Shown here: one piece after another, positions 28,532 to 38,032 of the stretch
Numbering within the stretch: position 1 is the stretch's first letter
Layout: each line of letters opens with the position of its first letter
Notes under the pieces: model-generated
What the model saw: only the letters and a program-made list of their open reading frames with translations
Databases searched by the model: none
Told to the model about the DNA's origin: nothing
Translations under genes and position numbers: made by a program
Source of the DNA: Fidelibacterota bacterium
GTDB lineage: Bacteria > Pseudomonadota > Alphaproteobacteria > Rhodospirillales > Rhodospirillaceae
Direction of reading: 5' to 3'
DNA length: 64,000 bases
Assembly (NCBI GenBank): GCA_947475295.1
Contig: CANJLF010000006.1
Coordinates: forward strand, 62,001-126,000

Positions 28532-29818
28532 GTGCATCACCGCCTGCAATATTTGATCCCTGTCGTAGCCGCCGCCTGCCTGCTCGGCGGCTGCAGCAGC
28601 ATCGGCCAGGGCGTGACCAAAGCCATCATCGAAAAGGCCGAGGAAAAACCCGAGCCGGACACCACGCTTTGTGAAATCACCGGTCCCGAGTTCCCGGGCG
28701 TCGACGCCAGCCTAAAAGCCGCCACGCCAACCGCCGCTAAAACCACCCGGCTGGTGATCGTGCATGGCATTGGCGCGCAGCAGCCGGGCTATTCGGAGCG
28801 CCAGCAGCGCAATCTCGCCAGCCACCTCGGCCTGGATATGGTCGATCCGGCCGTGAAGACCATCGCCCTTATGTCGCCGCCCGATGCCAAAACCACCGCG
28901 CCGGGCGTGCCGTTGGGATCGCTCCGGATCTCGCGTTTCACCAACGCGAACAGCGCCGAGCTTTTGACCTTCGAGCTGACCTGGGCGGACCTTTTGGAGA
29001 CCGAACGCAAGGCCATCGCCTTCGACGAATATGGAACTTCCGCCAAAGCCCGCGCCGATTTGAACAAATCGCTCAAAATGATGATCAACAGCTTTACCGA
29101 TCCTCTGGCCTACAACGGTTCCAAGGGCGACGTCGTTCGCGGCAGCATGCTGCAAGCGCTGTGCTGGGTGGGCCGCGGCGCATGGGCCGACTACCCGACA
29201 TCGGCGCGCGAGGCCTGCAGTTGGCGCGACACCAAACGTAATGTCATCCGCGACGACGACATTCTTATTTCCACGCACAGCCTCGGGAGCCGCGTCGCAC
29301 TCGACACTATGGAAACCTTGGGTGCCTTGCGCGATTCACTCAGCAAAGACCGAAGTGCCCGCGCCGGCCTGCAGGCTTTGGATTCGCTGCGCGACAAGGA
29401 GATCACGTTCTTCATGCTGGCCAATCAGTTGCCGCTGCTGCAAATGGGCGAGCCGGCCCCGCCCGTCGTTAAGCAGACGGCGCAGTACTGCGGCCCCAAT
29501 GCGCCGAAGATCAAGGGCCGCTGGTTCAAGGGCCTGCACATCGTCGCCTTCAGCGATCCCAACGACATCTTGAGCTACGCCATCCCGCAAAGCTTCACCG
29601 CCGATTTCATAGACTCGCGCCTGTGCGCATCGACCACAAACATCGTCGTCTCGGTGGCGACACAGGTGTCGCTCGGGGTGACGTCCCTCGCCTCGCCGCA
29701 GGTGGCCCATACGGCCTACGACAGCGACGACCGAGTGCTGGGGCTTATGACCTACGGCCTCGGCGGCCACGAGCCCCCCACGGGCTGCACCTGGCTGAAA
29801 TTCAGCGGTCCCAACTGA
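28532..29818 (+). CDS. Lipoprotein with alpha/beta-hydrolase fold
   Basis: 428 residues, GTG start. The N-terminus is a lipoprotein signal (LLGGC, lipidated Cys near 21). A hydrolase-type beta strand and oxyanion region follow (LVIVHGIGAQQPG, about 72-84), with a nucleophile elbow STHSLGSR (about 248-255) in which Thr replaces the first Gly of GxSxG. A late Asp (FSDPND) and His may complete a triad. Probably a membrane-tethered esterase or lipase-like enzyme; substrate unknown. The start codon lacks a clear Shine-Dalgarno. Confidence 0.7.
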   Translation: MHHRLQYLIPVVAAACLLGGCSSIGQGVTKAIIEKAEEKPEPDTTLCEITGPEFPGVDASLKAATPTAAKTTRLVIVHGIGAQQPGYSERQQRNLASHLGLDMVDPAVKTIALMSPPDAKTTAPGVPLGSLRISRFTNANSAELLTFELTWADLLETERKAIAFDEYGTSAKARADLNKSLKMMINSFTDPLAYNGSKGDVVRGSMLQALCWVGRGAWADYPTSAREACSWRDTKRNVIRDDDILISTHSLGSRVALDTMETLGALRDSLSKDRSARAGLQALDSLRDKEITFFMLANQLPLLQMGEPAPPVVKQTAQYCGPNAPKIKGRWFKGLHIVAFSDPNDILSYAIPQSFTADFIDSRLCASTTNIVVSVATQVSLGVTSLASPQVAHTAYDSDDRVLGLMTYGLGGHEPPTGCTWLKFSGPN

Positions 29819-29861
29819 ACGGCCCGCTGGGGATTTAAAGGGGTTGCTCAACAAAAAATTG

Positions 29862-29873
29862 CCCCAATTGGGG
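29862..29873. repeat. 12-bp perfect palindrome
   Basis: CCCCAATTGGGG between the lipoprotein gene and the DUF6491-like gene, 108 bp before the latter. It could be an operator or the core of a weak hairpin; no U-run follows it. Confidence 0.4.
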
Positions 29874-29980
29874 TCATAAACTGAATGGTAAGCCGGTTCT
29901 GGAAGACTGCCCGGGGCCGGCCGCGGATGGTTTGGATCGGCCTTTAGGTATCCTGCTATGGGGGCGGGCGAGGAACGAGC

Positions 29981-30388
29981 ATGACAGTAAAGGCAGCCCG
30001 ACACCGACTTATGATACTTCTGGCAACCGTTTTGGCGGTCGTGGCTGGGACGGCAGCGCTTGCCTGGGCCGCAGATGACAACAATGTCGGCGACCTGCAG
30101 ATGTGTGTGCCTTTGCGCCAGATCGACGACAGCCGGGTGATCGACGACAAAACCATTCTCTTACGCGTCGTGGCCGGATCGCCCTACCGGCGCATCGATT
30201 TGGCCCATGAGTGCATAGGCCTGAGCGACGCCGAAAACTTCACCTCGGCGACAACCATCGGCGCGCTCTGCCAGCAAGACATCTTGCGGGTCACCCAGCA
30301 GCCCATCGGCAGTCAGTGCGTCATCGATAGAATTGTTGTCATTGACGAGGCTGAAGCCAAAGCCCTCTTGGCGCGGCGCAAGAAATAG
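29981..30388 (+). CDS. Small exported protein, DUF6491-like
   Basis: 135 residues with a signal peptide (about 10-31, cleavage near AWAAD) and AGGAA 5 nt before the ATG. The mature part has the DUF6491-type pattern: CVPLRQIDDSRVIDDKTILL, HECIGL, a third Cys in GALCQQD and a fourth in SQCVIDRIVVID. Periplasmic; function unknown in the family. Convergent with the LysR gene 16 bp away. Confidence 0.75.
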   Translation: MTVKAARHRLMILLATVLAVVAGTAALAWAADDNNVGDLQMCVPLRQIDDSRVIDDKTILLRVVAGSPYRRIDLAHECIGLSDAENFTSATTIGALCQQDILRVTQQPIGSQCVIDRIVVIDEAEAKALLARRKK

Positions 30389-30404
30389 CCGGCTTCCGAG
30401 GACC

Positions 30405-31265
30405 CTAAGATATCGTCGCCGCATCGACGGCGGTTGCCGCGCGCAAGCTGTCCAGCGCAGCGGCGCGCGCCTCGGTATTGCCCTCGGTGGGATAAATCAC
30501 GTGGGCCGGACGCACGAACTGCGGGGCCCCATGCACCGGAAAGAGCCTGCGGGCGGCGACTTCATCGGCCACAACCCGGGCCGGAAAATAGCCAGCTCCG
30601 CCGTATTCAAGGATATGACGGAGTCCAAGAGCGCCTAAGCTCACGTGCAAACCGGGCGCGGTGTAGCGCGGAAACTGGTCCGAATGCCAGGAGCCGAAAT
30701 CGGGACCCCAGTCGACAAACACGTAGTCGGTTTCGCTGGAGCCGGCATGATCGGCGCGTGTGGCAACCATCATCAAGCTTTCGTCCATGAGCTTCTCGAT
30801 CTGAAAACCGGGCCGCGCTTCCGGCGCATACATGACGACAAAATCCAAAAGTCCGTTCGCCAGATAGCGCATGAGGGATTCGGGCGTGCCGACTTCGGCG
30901 CGCACAGCGACGTCAGGGCGAGACGCGCGGAAGCGCCCCATCCAGCTCAGAAGAATGCGCTCCCATAAACTGTATTGGCCGCCGATGTTCAGCACGGCTT
31001 GCATTTCGGCCGGCAGGGCGATGTCCTGGCGGGCCTGCTGCACCACCCGCAACAACGTCGCGGCGTGAGGCTGGAAGCGCTTGCCGGCCGTCGTGAGCGT
31101 AACGCCCGACTTGCGGCGCACGAACAGCGGCTGCCCGAGCCGGGCTTCCAGTTCCTTGATCCGCGCGCTGACGGTGGATTGGGTGACATTGAGAGACTCG
31201 GCGGCGCGTACAAAACTGCCCAGCTCGACCACCTCGCGGAATGTGCGGACTTGATCCATGTCCAT
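30405..31265 (-). CDS. LysR family transcriptional regulator
   Basis: 286 residues. N-terminal winged helix-turn-helix (TFREVVELGSFVRAAESLNVTQSTVSARIKELE, about 8-40, in parts), linker helix to about 90, then the two-lobed effector domain to about 285. Start is the first ATG; a second in-frame ATG two codons on is equally good. It follows modC on the same strand 295 bp downstream but is not a ModE. Ligand and targets unknown. Confidence 0.9.
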   Translation of the reverse strand: MDMDQVRTFREVVELGSFVRAAESLNVTQSTVSARIKELEARLGQPLFVRRKSGVTLTTAGKRFQPHAATLLRVVQQARQDIALPAEMQAVLNIGGQYSLWERILLSWMGRFRASRPDVAVRAEVGTPESLMRYLANGLLDFVVMYAPEARPGFQIEKLMDESLMMVATRADHAGSSETDYVFVDWGPDFGSWHSDQFPRYTAPGLHVSLGALGLRHILEYGGAGYFPARVVADEVAARRLFPVHGAPQFVRPAHVIYPTEGNTEARAAALDSLRAATAVDAATIS

Positions 31266-31435
31266 GGCCGCCGCCTCTCAAAACCCCAACTATTTGAGGC
31301 CGTTATCTTATCGAAAAACTCGATTTTATGGATAGAAATAATTCATTTGCCCGATAGGTTGAGGCAGCCTTAACCATTGGAGCACTCCCCGCGGGCTCCC
31401 TCCCCCAGCCTCTCTTTGTGGACCTCGCGGCCTTT

Positions 31436-31466
31436 AGGCCGGACGCCGGATGTACGCGTCCGGCCT
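31436..31466 (+). terminator. Strong 11-bp inverted repeat between LysR and modC
   Basis: AGGCCGGACGC, 9-nt loop, GCGTCCGGCCT, followed by TTTG on the plus strand, so intrinsic-terminator-like in the rightward direction. Both flanking genes run leftward, so its use is unclear; for modABC messages it would be a 3' hairpin 95 bp past the modC stop. The left arm can also pair as GGCCTTTAGGCC (31429-31440). The rest of the 295-bp gap (31266-31560) shows nothing else. Confidence 0.45.
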
Positions 31467-31560
31467 TTTGCATGTGGCGAGCCGCGCAAGACCTGGCCTC
31501 ACAGACCCAAATGGAACGACGTGGGCCAAAGGGACGTCGTCTTTGGGGTGCCGCGGAAAG

Positions 31561-32205
31561 TTATCCTGCGCGGGGCGTGACATGTCCGTTCTCGATCCCG
31601 ATCACCACCGCCGTCAGCCGGTCGACCTCGGCGCGCGCATGGGTCACATAGAGGATCGGGATTTTCAATTCATCCCTGAGACGTTCGATATAGGGCAGGA
31701 TTTCCTGTTTGCGCCCGTCGTCCAACGACGCCAGCGGCTCGTCCATCAGCAAGAGGCGCGGACTTGCGAGAATGGCGCGGCCGATGGCGACGCGCTGCTG
31801 TTCACCGCCGGACAGCGACGCAGGACGGCGTCCCAGCAAGCGCGCGAGCCCCAAGAGATCAATGATGTGATCGGGCGCGGCATAGCGCGCGGCTGCGAGC
31901 TTGTAACCGTAGAGCAAGTTTTCCTGCACCGACATGTGCGGGAATACCCGCGCGTCCTGGAAGATGTAGCCGACCCGGCGATCTTCCGGCTTTAGATTAA
32001 TCCCCGCGGCGGAATCGAACAGGACCTGGCCGTCGACGGCGATGCGGCCGCGCGCCGGCTTCATGACACCCGCAATCATATGGAGAATGGAGGTCTTGCC
32101 CGCACCTGAGGGACCAAATAACGCCGTCAGCCCCGGCGTCGCCTGAAAGGCAACCTTGAGCGTGAAATCGCCGCGACGGGCTTCTACGTCGATATCGAAG
32201 CTCAT
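31561..32205 (-). CDS. modC: Molybdate ABC transporter ATP-binding protein, short form
   Basis: ATPase of the molybdate importer, 214 residues. Walker A is GPSGAGKTS, signature LSGGEQQRVAIGRA, Walker B LLLMDEPLASLD, and the switch His is in YVTHAR. It ends soon after the nucleotide-binding domain (GHVTPRAG) and lacks the C-terminal Mop/TOBE domain that brings usual ModC to about 350 residues; no second frame downstream restores it. The chosen ATG at 32205 starts 10 bp after modB; longer frames read back into modB. Last gene of modABC. Confidence 0.92.
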   Translation of the reverse strand: MSFDIDVEARRGDFTLKVAFQATPGLTALFGPSGAGKTSILHMIAGVMKPARGRIAVDGQVLFDSAAGINLKPEDRRVGYIFQDARVFPHMSVQENLLYGYKLAAARYAAPDHIIDLLGLARLLGRRPASLSGGEQQRVAIGRAILASPRLLLMDEPLASLDDGRKQEILPYIERLRDELKIPILYVTHARAEVDRLTAVVIGIENGHVTPRAG

Positions 32206-32215
32206 GTCTCTAAAC

Positions 32216-32911
32216 TCATGTGGGCCGCACGCGCGTGACGACACGCCGCTCCAGCCACTCGGAGCCGATGATCGCGACCATGGAAACAACGATGGACAAG
32301 ATGGCGAGGCGGATCGCAGGGCCTTCGCCGCCGGGCGATTGCAGAAAGCTGTAAATGGCGATGGGCAGGGTTTGGGTTTCGCCGGGGATATTGGAGACAA
32401 AGGTAATGGTCGCGCCGAATTCGCCGAAACTTTTGGCGAAAGAGAGCACCGCGCCGGCGATTACACCGGGCAGCGACAGCGGCAGAGTGACCGTGAAGAA
32501 TGTACGCCACCAGCCGGCGCCCAATGTGCGCGCGGCCAGCTCGAAGCGCGTATCGACGGCTTCGATAGACAGGCGCATGGCGCGCACCATAAGCGGCAGT
32601 CCCATGACGGCCGCTGCCAGCGCCGCGCCGGTCCAGCGGAAGGCGATGACAATGCCGAAGACCTGTTCGAGAAACTGGCCGATGGGCCCGCGGGTCCCGA
32701 ACAGCAACAGCAGAATAAAGCCGGTCACCACCGGCGGCAGCACCAGCGGCAGATAGATCAAACCGCTCAGCAGACTTTTCAGAGGGAATTGAAACCGCGC
32801 CAAGACATAGGCAAGGAAAAATCCCGGCGGCAGACTCAGCAGCGTGCTCCACAGCCCGACTTTCAGACTGAGGCGCACAGCCTCCCATTCCGCCGGCGAC
32901 AAGTCGAACAT
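32216..32911 (-). CDS. modB: Molybdate ABC transporter permease
   Basis: 231 residues with five to six membrane segments. The family start (SPAEWEAVRLSLKVG), LPLVLPPVVTGFILLL, and the EAA loop that contacts ModC (TLGAGWWRTFFTVTLPLSLPG, in parts) followed by FAKSFGEFGATI identify ModB. Inner membrane. Between modA (25 bp) and modC (10 bp) on the same strand. Confidence 0.95.
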   Translation of the reverse strand: MFDLSPAEWEAVRLSLKVGLWSTLLSLPPGFFLAYVLARFQFPLKSLLSGLIYLPLVLPPVVTGFILLLLFGTRGPIGQFLEQVFGIVIAFRWTGAALAAAVMGLPLMVRAMRLSIEAVDTRFELAARTLGAGWWRTFFTVTLPLSLPGVIAGAVLSFAKSFGEFGATITFVSNIPGETQTLPIAIYSFLQSPGGEGPAIRLAILSIVVSMVAIIGSEWLERRVVTRVRPT

Positions 32912-32936
32912 GATCCGCTGAAAGCCCCCGGGTATG

Positions 32937-33710
32937 TTATTTCACAGCAAACCCGAATTTACGATAGACAGCCTTGGCCTTCGGGCCCAGCAGGTAATCC
33001 CGGAACGCGCGCGCGGCCGGCGTATCGTGGCTGGCGACCACGGCCAGCGGATAGGAAATCGGCGGATGGCTGGAGGCCGGGAAGATACCGGCGACCGCAA
33101 CGCGTTTCGTCAGCGCCGCGTCGGTGGCATAGACCATGCCCGCCGCTGCTTCGCCGCGTTCGACAAAGGCGAGTGCATTGCGGACGCTATCGCCGCGCAC
33201 GACGCTGGTCTCCACCGCCGACCAGACGCCGAGGTTTTCGAGGGCGACTTTACTGTACTTACCCGCAGGCACGCTCATGGGGTCGGCGAGCGCCAGCTTG
33301 CCTTTGCCCAGGGCCGCGGCCAGCGGAAAGCCGGGGCCGATGTTCAGCGTCAAGGGGCGGTCGACGGGCGTGACGAGAACCAGCGTGTTACCGAGAAACG
33401 ACGTGCGCGTGTCGGCGACGATCAGATTGCGCGCGGCCAGATAGTCCATCCATTCTTCGTCGGCGGAAACGAACAACGATGCCGGCGCGCCGCTTTCGAC
33501 TTGGCGGGCAATGGCCGAACTGGCGGCGAAAGAGAAAACCGGCTTGGCCTTGCCGGTTTTGGCGTAGGCCTCGCCCACTTCGGTCAACGCTTCCGTCAGA
33601 CTCGAGGCCGCGAAGACGAGCAGCCTATCGGGGTCTTGTGCTTGGACCGCGCCGCCCGTGAGCGCGCATGCCACAAGTCCTACGCAAAGACACTTTATAT
33701 ACCCACGCAT
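32937..33710 (-). CDS. modA: Molybdate ABC transporter substrate-binding protein
   Basis: 257 residues, periplasmic. The signal peptide ends near VQAQ (about 24). Ligand-binding features of ModA are present: [10 protein letters not shown] at the mature start, [25 protein letters not shown] and the C-terminal [10 protein letters not shown]. First gene of modABC; a ModE-like palindrome lies 18 bp upstream. Confidence 0.95.
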   Translation of the reverse strand: MRGYIKCLCVGLVACALTGGAVQAQDPDRLLVFAASSLTEALTEVGEAYAKTGKAKPVFSFAASSAIARQVESGAPASLFVSADEEWMDYLAARNLIVADTRTSFLGNTLVLVTPVDRPLTLNIGPGFPLAAALGKGKLALADPMSVPAGKYSKVALENLGVWSAVETSVVRGDSVRNALAFVERGEAAAGMVYATDAALTKRVAVAGIFPASSHPPISYPLAVVASHDTPAARAFRDYLLGPKAKAVYRKFGFAVK

Positions 33711-33727
33711 GGACTGCCCTCCGTCAT

Positions 33728-33751
33728 CGAAATATCATAGCGGATATAACG
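33728..33751. promoter_or_regulatory. ModE-like molybdate operator
   Basis: Half-sites CGAAATAT and ATATAACG around 8 bp; 6 of 8 positions are symmetric, and the right half matches the CGTTATAT half-site known for ModE operators. It sits 18 bp before modA, where a repressor would block transcription, and 94 bp before the likely mutase start on the other strand. No ModE gene is in the window. Assignment by resemblance and position. Confidence 0.6.
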
Positions 33752-33844
33752 ACCCGGGAGTCAAGGCAAGCTGAGCCAAACCCTTGGCTTCTGTGGGGGC
33801 CGGGACGGTATGATGGCGCGCTTGGCCTCATAGGGATTGCGCCG

Positions 33845-36800
33845 TTGCCGGATCAAAATCACATTTCTGAGGCGGCTTTGCGCCTGGCCGCGGACTTCCC
33901 GGCTGTTACCCAGGATCAGTGGCTAAAGCTGGTCGACAAGGTCTTGGCCGGGGCACCTTTCGAAACATTGGTTTCGCGCACCCCGGACGGCATCGCTCTG
34001 TGGCCGCTTTATACCCGGGGTGACGGGACCGGCGGCTTTGGCCCACGCGCTCTGGGCCGCTCCGCCGAGACCTGGGACATTCGCCAGCGCCACGGCCACC
34101 CTGACCCAGCTACGGCCAATGCGCAAATTCTTGAGGACCTGGAAGGCGGCGCGTCATCGATCGTGTTGAAACTCGACCCAAGCGGGGCGAACGGTACGGC
34201 GATCCGCAACCTCGCCGATCTCGATAGAGCCTTGCGCGGCGTACGCCTCGATCTGGCGCCGGTCGTTCTGCAGGCAACGTCACCTTTGCCTGCCGCGATC
34301 TTGCTGATGGAACTTCTGGAACAACGCGGACAGACAAAAACATTTACAGGAAATTTTGGCCTGGATGACCCGGGCGATATCGCGCGCTTCACCGAGACTT
34401 GCCCCAAGGCGCGCATCTTCAACGTAAGCGTGGCTGGCGCGACCGATGCCGAGGAATTAGGCCGCGCTGTGTCTACCGGACTTGAATATGTGAGGGCTTT
34501 GACCGCCGCCGGGCTCGATATGGATGCAGCCTGCCAAAAGATCGGCTTCACCATCGCCGTCGATGCCGATTTCCTTTTCGGCGTCTGTAAAATCCGCGCC
34601 TTTCGCAAACTATGGGCGCGCGCCACCCATCGCCGTGCCTTCCTTGCGGCCTCCGCGGCCCCACACATGATGAGCAAGGGTGATCCTTGGGCAAATGTTC
34701 TACGCACGACGTCGGCCTGCTTCGCCGCCGGCATCGCCGGCGCCGATGCGGTCACCGTCCTGCCGTTTGACGACGCCGACCCATTGGCCCGGCGCATCGC
34801 CCGCAATACCCAGATCATCCTTCAGGAAGAAGCAGGCCTCGCCCAGGTGATCGATCCCACCGGCGGCGCCTGGATGTTCGAACACCTGACCGACGCGCTG
34901 GCCGAAATGGCCTGGGCGAAAATTCCGCCCTTCGCACAAATTTATCCGCCCGCGCCGGCAGAGGACGCAAATGCAAGCGAAAGGCCTGCTTTGCAAACGC
35001 CGGAAGGTATTGCCGTAAAGACGATCTATACCATCGACGACACCAAGGATCTCGACTTCCTCGACACGCGGCCCGGCATGGCGCCCTTCCTGCGCGGCCC
35101 TTATCCCACCATGTACGTCACGCAGCCTTGGACCATCCGCCAATACGCGGGCTTCTCCACGGCGGAGGATTCCAACGCCTTCTATCGCCGCAATCTCGCG
35201 GCGGGACAAAAGGGCCTTTCGATCGCTTTCGACCTTGCGACCCATCGCGGCTACGACAGCGACCATCCGCGCGTCTTAGGTGACGTCGGCATGGCGGGTG
35301 TGGCAGTGGATTCCATTCTCGATACGCGCACGCTGTTCGAGGGCATCCCCCTCGACAAGATGAGCGTCTCCATGACTATGAACGGTGCGGTGCTGCCGAT
35401 CCTTGCGCTTTATATCGTCGCGGCGGAAGAGCAGGGCGTGAAACCGGAGCAACTTTCAGGAACCATCCAGAACGACATCCTGAAAGAGTTCATGGTAAGG
35501 AACACCTATATCTTCCCGCCTGGCCCCAGCATGCGGATCGTATCCGACATCTTTTCCTATACGTCGCAGAAGATGCCGAAATTCAATTCCATTTCCATCT
35601 CTGGCTATCATATGCAGGAAGCGGGTGCGACCGCCGATCTGGAATTGGCTTATACCCTGGCCGACGGCGTCGAATACGTGCGCGCAGGGATTAGAGCCGG
35701 TCTCGATATCGACGCCTTTGCGCCGCGCCTCAGTTTCTTCTGGGCCGTCGGTATGAACTTCGCCATGGAAGTCGCCAAACTGCGCGCGGCGCGCATGCTG
35801 TGGGCGAAGCTGCTGAAGCCCTTCGGTCCCAAGAATGAAAAGTCTTTGAGCTTGCGCACTCACTGCCAGACCTCGGGCTGGAGCCTGGCCGCGCAGGACG
35901 TTTACAACAACGTCATACGCACGTGCGTCGAAGCCATGGCCGCCACGCAAGGCGGCACCCAGTCGCTGCATACCAACGCCTTTGACGAGGCGCTGGCGCT
36001 GCCCACCGATGAGTCGGCGCGCATCGCCCGCGAAACGCAGCTCTTCATTCAAAATGAGACCGGCACGACGCGCAGCATCGATCCCTGGGGCGGCAGCTAT
36101 TTCATCGAGCGCCTGACCTATGACCTGGCCAAACGCGCCTGGGATCACATCGCGGAAATCGAACGCCTGGGCGGCATGACCAAAGCCATTGAGGCCGGAA
36201 TCCCCAAGTTGCGGATCGAGGAAGCCGCCGCACGCACCCAAGGCCGCATCGATGCGGGCCGCCAGACCGTGGTGGGCGTGAATAAATTTAAACCCGGCGG
36301 AAAAGAGCATATCGACGTTCTCAAGGTCGACAACAGTGCGGTCCGTGCCGCACAATTGGATAAGCTTAAACGCCTGCGGGCCGAGCGCGATCAGGGCGCG
36401 GTCAACGCCGCCCTGGACGCGCTCACGGCGGCGGCAAAATCGGGCAGCGGCAATTTGCTGGATCTGGCCGTCAAAGCCGCGCGCGCCAAGGCGACGGTCG
36501 GTGAGGTCACATCCGCCCTGGAAAAAATTTATGGGCGGCACGTGGCCGAGGTGAAGTCCATGGCCGGCGTGTACCGGAAGGAATTAGGCGTGGGGTCGGC
36601 GTCGGTGAAAAAGGTTTTGCAGTTGGTGGAAGCCTTCGCCGAGAAGCACGGCCGCCGCCCGCGCATTCTTATCGCGAAGATGGGTCAAGACGGACATGAC
36701 CGGGGCCAGAAGGTCATCGCCTCGGCCTTCGCCGATCTCGGCTTTGACGTGGATATCGGCCCCCTGTTCCAGACGCCCGCCGAGGCCGCCCGCCAAGCGG

Positions 36801-37048
36801 TGGAGAACGACGTGCATATCATCGGCGCATCATCATTGGCCGCCGGACACCTGACGCTGGTTCCCGCCTTGAAGGCGGAACTGAGGCGACAGGGCCGCGG
36901 CGACATCATGGTGGTGGTGGGCGGCGTCGTGCCGCCACAGGATTTCGAAGCACTCTACAAGGCTGGTGCCGATGCCATCTTCCCGCCGGGAACGGTCATC
37001 AGCGAAGCCGCCGTCGGGCTGCTTGAAAAACTGAACACATCATGCTGA
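33845..37048 (+). CDS. Methylmalonyl-CoA mutase, small and large subunits fused
   Basis: Converts (R)-methylmalonyl-CoA to succinyl-CoA with adenosylcobalamin. About 1067 residues. Residues 1 to about 358 are a MutA-type barrel ([21 protein letters not shown] to [18 protein letters not shown]). From about 359 a complete MutB follows: its N-terminal arm KIPPFAQI, barrel with RGPYPTMY and [15 protein letters not shown], and the B12 domain with DGHDRG. MutA lacks its usual last domain, so the fusion looks like a deletion joining adjacent mutA and mutB in frame. Start is uncertain: I favour TTG 33845 (GGGA upstream); the ATG at 33668 lies inside modA and its extra residues are not family-like. 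Confidence 0.9.
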   Translation: MPDQNHISEAALRLAADFPAVTQDQWLKLVDKVLAGAPFETLVSRTPDGIALWPLYTRGDGTGGFGPRALGRSAETWDIRQRHGHPDPATANAQILEDLEGGASSIVLKLDPSGANGTAIRNLADLDRALRGVRLDLAPVVLQATSPLPAAILLMELLEQRGQTKTFTGNFGLDDPGDIARFTETCPKARIFNVSVAGATDAEELGRAVSTGLEYVRALTAAGLDMDAACQKIGFTIAVDADFLFGVCKIRAFRKLWARATHRRAFLAASAAPHMMSKGDPWANVLRTTSACFAAGIAGADAVTVLPFDDADPLARRIARNTQIILQEEAGLAQVIDPTGGAWMFEHLTDALAEMAWAKIPPFAQIYPPAPAEDANASERPALQTPEGIAVKTIYTIDDTKDLDFLDTRPGMAPFLRGPYPTMYVTQPWTIRQYAGFSTAEDSNAFYRRNLAAGQKGLSIAFDLATHRGYDSDHPRVLGDVGMAGVAVDSILDTRTLFEGIPLDKMSVSMTMNGAVLPILALYIVAAEEQGVKPEQLSGTIQNDILKEFMVRNTYIFPPGPSMRIVSDIFSYTSQKMPKFNSISISGYHMQEAGATADLELAYTLADGVEYVRAGIRAGLDIDAFAPRLSFFWAVGMNFAMEVAKLRAARMLWAKLLKPFGPKNEKSLSLRTHCQTSGWSLAAQDVYNNVIRTCVEAMAATQGGTQSLHTNAFDEALALPTDESARIARETQLFIQNETGTTRSIDPWGGSYFIERLTYDLAKRAWDHIAEIERLGGMTKAIEAGIPKLRIEEAAARTQGRIDAGRQTVVGVNKFKPGGKEHIDVLKVDNSAVRAAQLDKLKRLRAERDQGAVNAALDALTAAAKSGSGNLLDLAVKAARAKATVGEVTSALEKIYGRHVAEVKSMAGVYRKELGVGSASVKKVLQLVEAFAEKHGRRPRILIAKMGQDGHDRGQKVIASAFADLGFDVDIGPLFQTPAEAARQAVENDVHIIGASSLAAGHLTLVPALKAELRRQGRGDIMVVVGGVVPPQDFEALYKAGADAIFPPGTVISEAAVGLLEKLNTSC

Positions 37049-38016
37049 CCGCTCAAGACTATGCCGAGGGTGTGACATCCGGTGATCGCGCGCGCCTCGC
37101 GCAAGCCATCACCCTGATTGAGTCGCGCAACCCTGAACACCAGAAGCTGGCCCAGGACATGCTGGTGCACTTGTTGCCCAGGACCGGCAATGCTTTGCGC
37201 ATCGGCATCAGCGGCCTGCCGGGTGCGGGCAAAAGCACGTTCATTGATGCCTTCGGCACCATGCTGACGGCGGCAGGCCATAAGGTTGCGGTGTTGGCCG
37301 TGGACCCGACGTCGTCGCGCAGCGGCGGCAGTATCCTTGGCGACAAGACGCGCATGCCGCGGCTGTCGGTCGATGCCAACGCTTTCATCCGTCCGTCACC
37401 CACCGGCGGGGCCCTCGGCGGTGTCGCGCGCGCGACACGTGAAGCCATTTTGGTCTGCGAAGCCGCCGGCTTTGACATCGTCCTGGTAGAGACCGTGGGC
37501 GTCGGCCAGAGCGAGATCACGGTCGGCGATATGGTCGACTTCTTCCTGGTGCTGATGATTGCCGGCGGCGGCGACGAGCTGCAGGGCATCAAAAAAGGTT
37601 TGCTGGAAATCGCCGACATGATCGTCGTCACCAAGGCCGACGGCGGCAACGTCGCCCGCGCCGAGGTGACCGCCGCCGACCACCAGCATGCCTTGCGCAT
37701 TGTCGCGCCGGCGAGCCCGACCTGGACCGCGCCGGTCGTCACCATAAGCGCCCTGGAAAACCGGGGCATCGACACGCTGTGGCAAAAAATCCAGCAGCAC
37801 CGGCGGCTTATGACCGACAGCGGCGAGCGGGAAGCGAAACGCAAAAGTCAGATGATCCGCTGGATGTGGTCCATGGTCGAAGATCGGGTGATGACAAACC
37901 TGAAGTCCGAGCCCAAAGTGAAAGCCTTGGTGCCGGACTTGGAAGACGACATCGGCGCCGGACGGCTGACGCCGGCGCTGGCGGCGGAACGCATACTCAA
38001 GGCTTTCGGCCAGTAG
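37042..38016 (+). CDS. meaB: Methylmalonyl-CoA mutase-associated GTPase
   Basis: G3E-type GTPase chaperone that loads and protects the cobalamin cofactor of the mutase; 324 residues. Walker [11 protein letters not shown] (about 56), [28 protein letters not shown] and the base-recognition VTKADGG are clear. Its ATG overlaps the mutase stop by 7 nt, so the two are coupled. Full family length. Confidence 0.95.
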   Translation: MLTAQDYAEGVTSGDRARLAQAITLIESRNPEHQKLAQDMLVHLLPRTGNALRIGISGLPGAGKSTFIDAFGTMLTAAGHKVAVLAVDPTSSRSGGSILGDKTRMPRLSVDANAFIRPSPTGGALGGVARATREAILVCEAAGFDIVLVETVGVGQSEITVGDMVDFFLVLMIAGGGDELQGIKKGLLEIADMIVVTKADGGNVARAEVTAADHQHALRIVAPASPTWTAPVVTISALENRGIDTLWQKIQQHRRLMTDSGEREAKRKSQMIRWMWSMVEDRVMTNLKSEPKVKALVPDLEDDIGAGRLTPALAAERILKAFGQ

Positions 38017-38032
38017 GATCGGAGAATTAGCG

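Noticed and set aside
33668-33844. ATG-started extension of the fused mutase reading out of modA
   Set aside because: These residues are the opposite strand of the modA signal peptide and the operator and look unlike any mutase; the family homology begins after about 33863.
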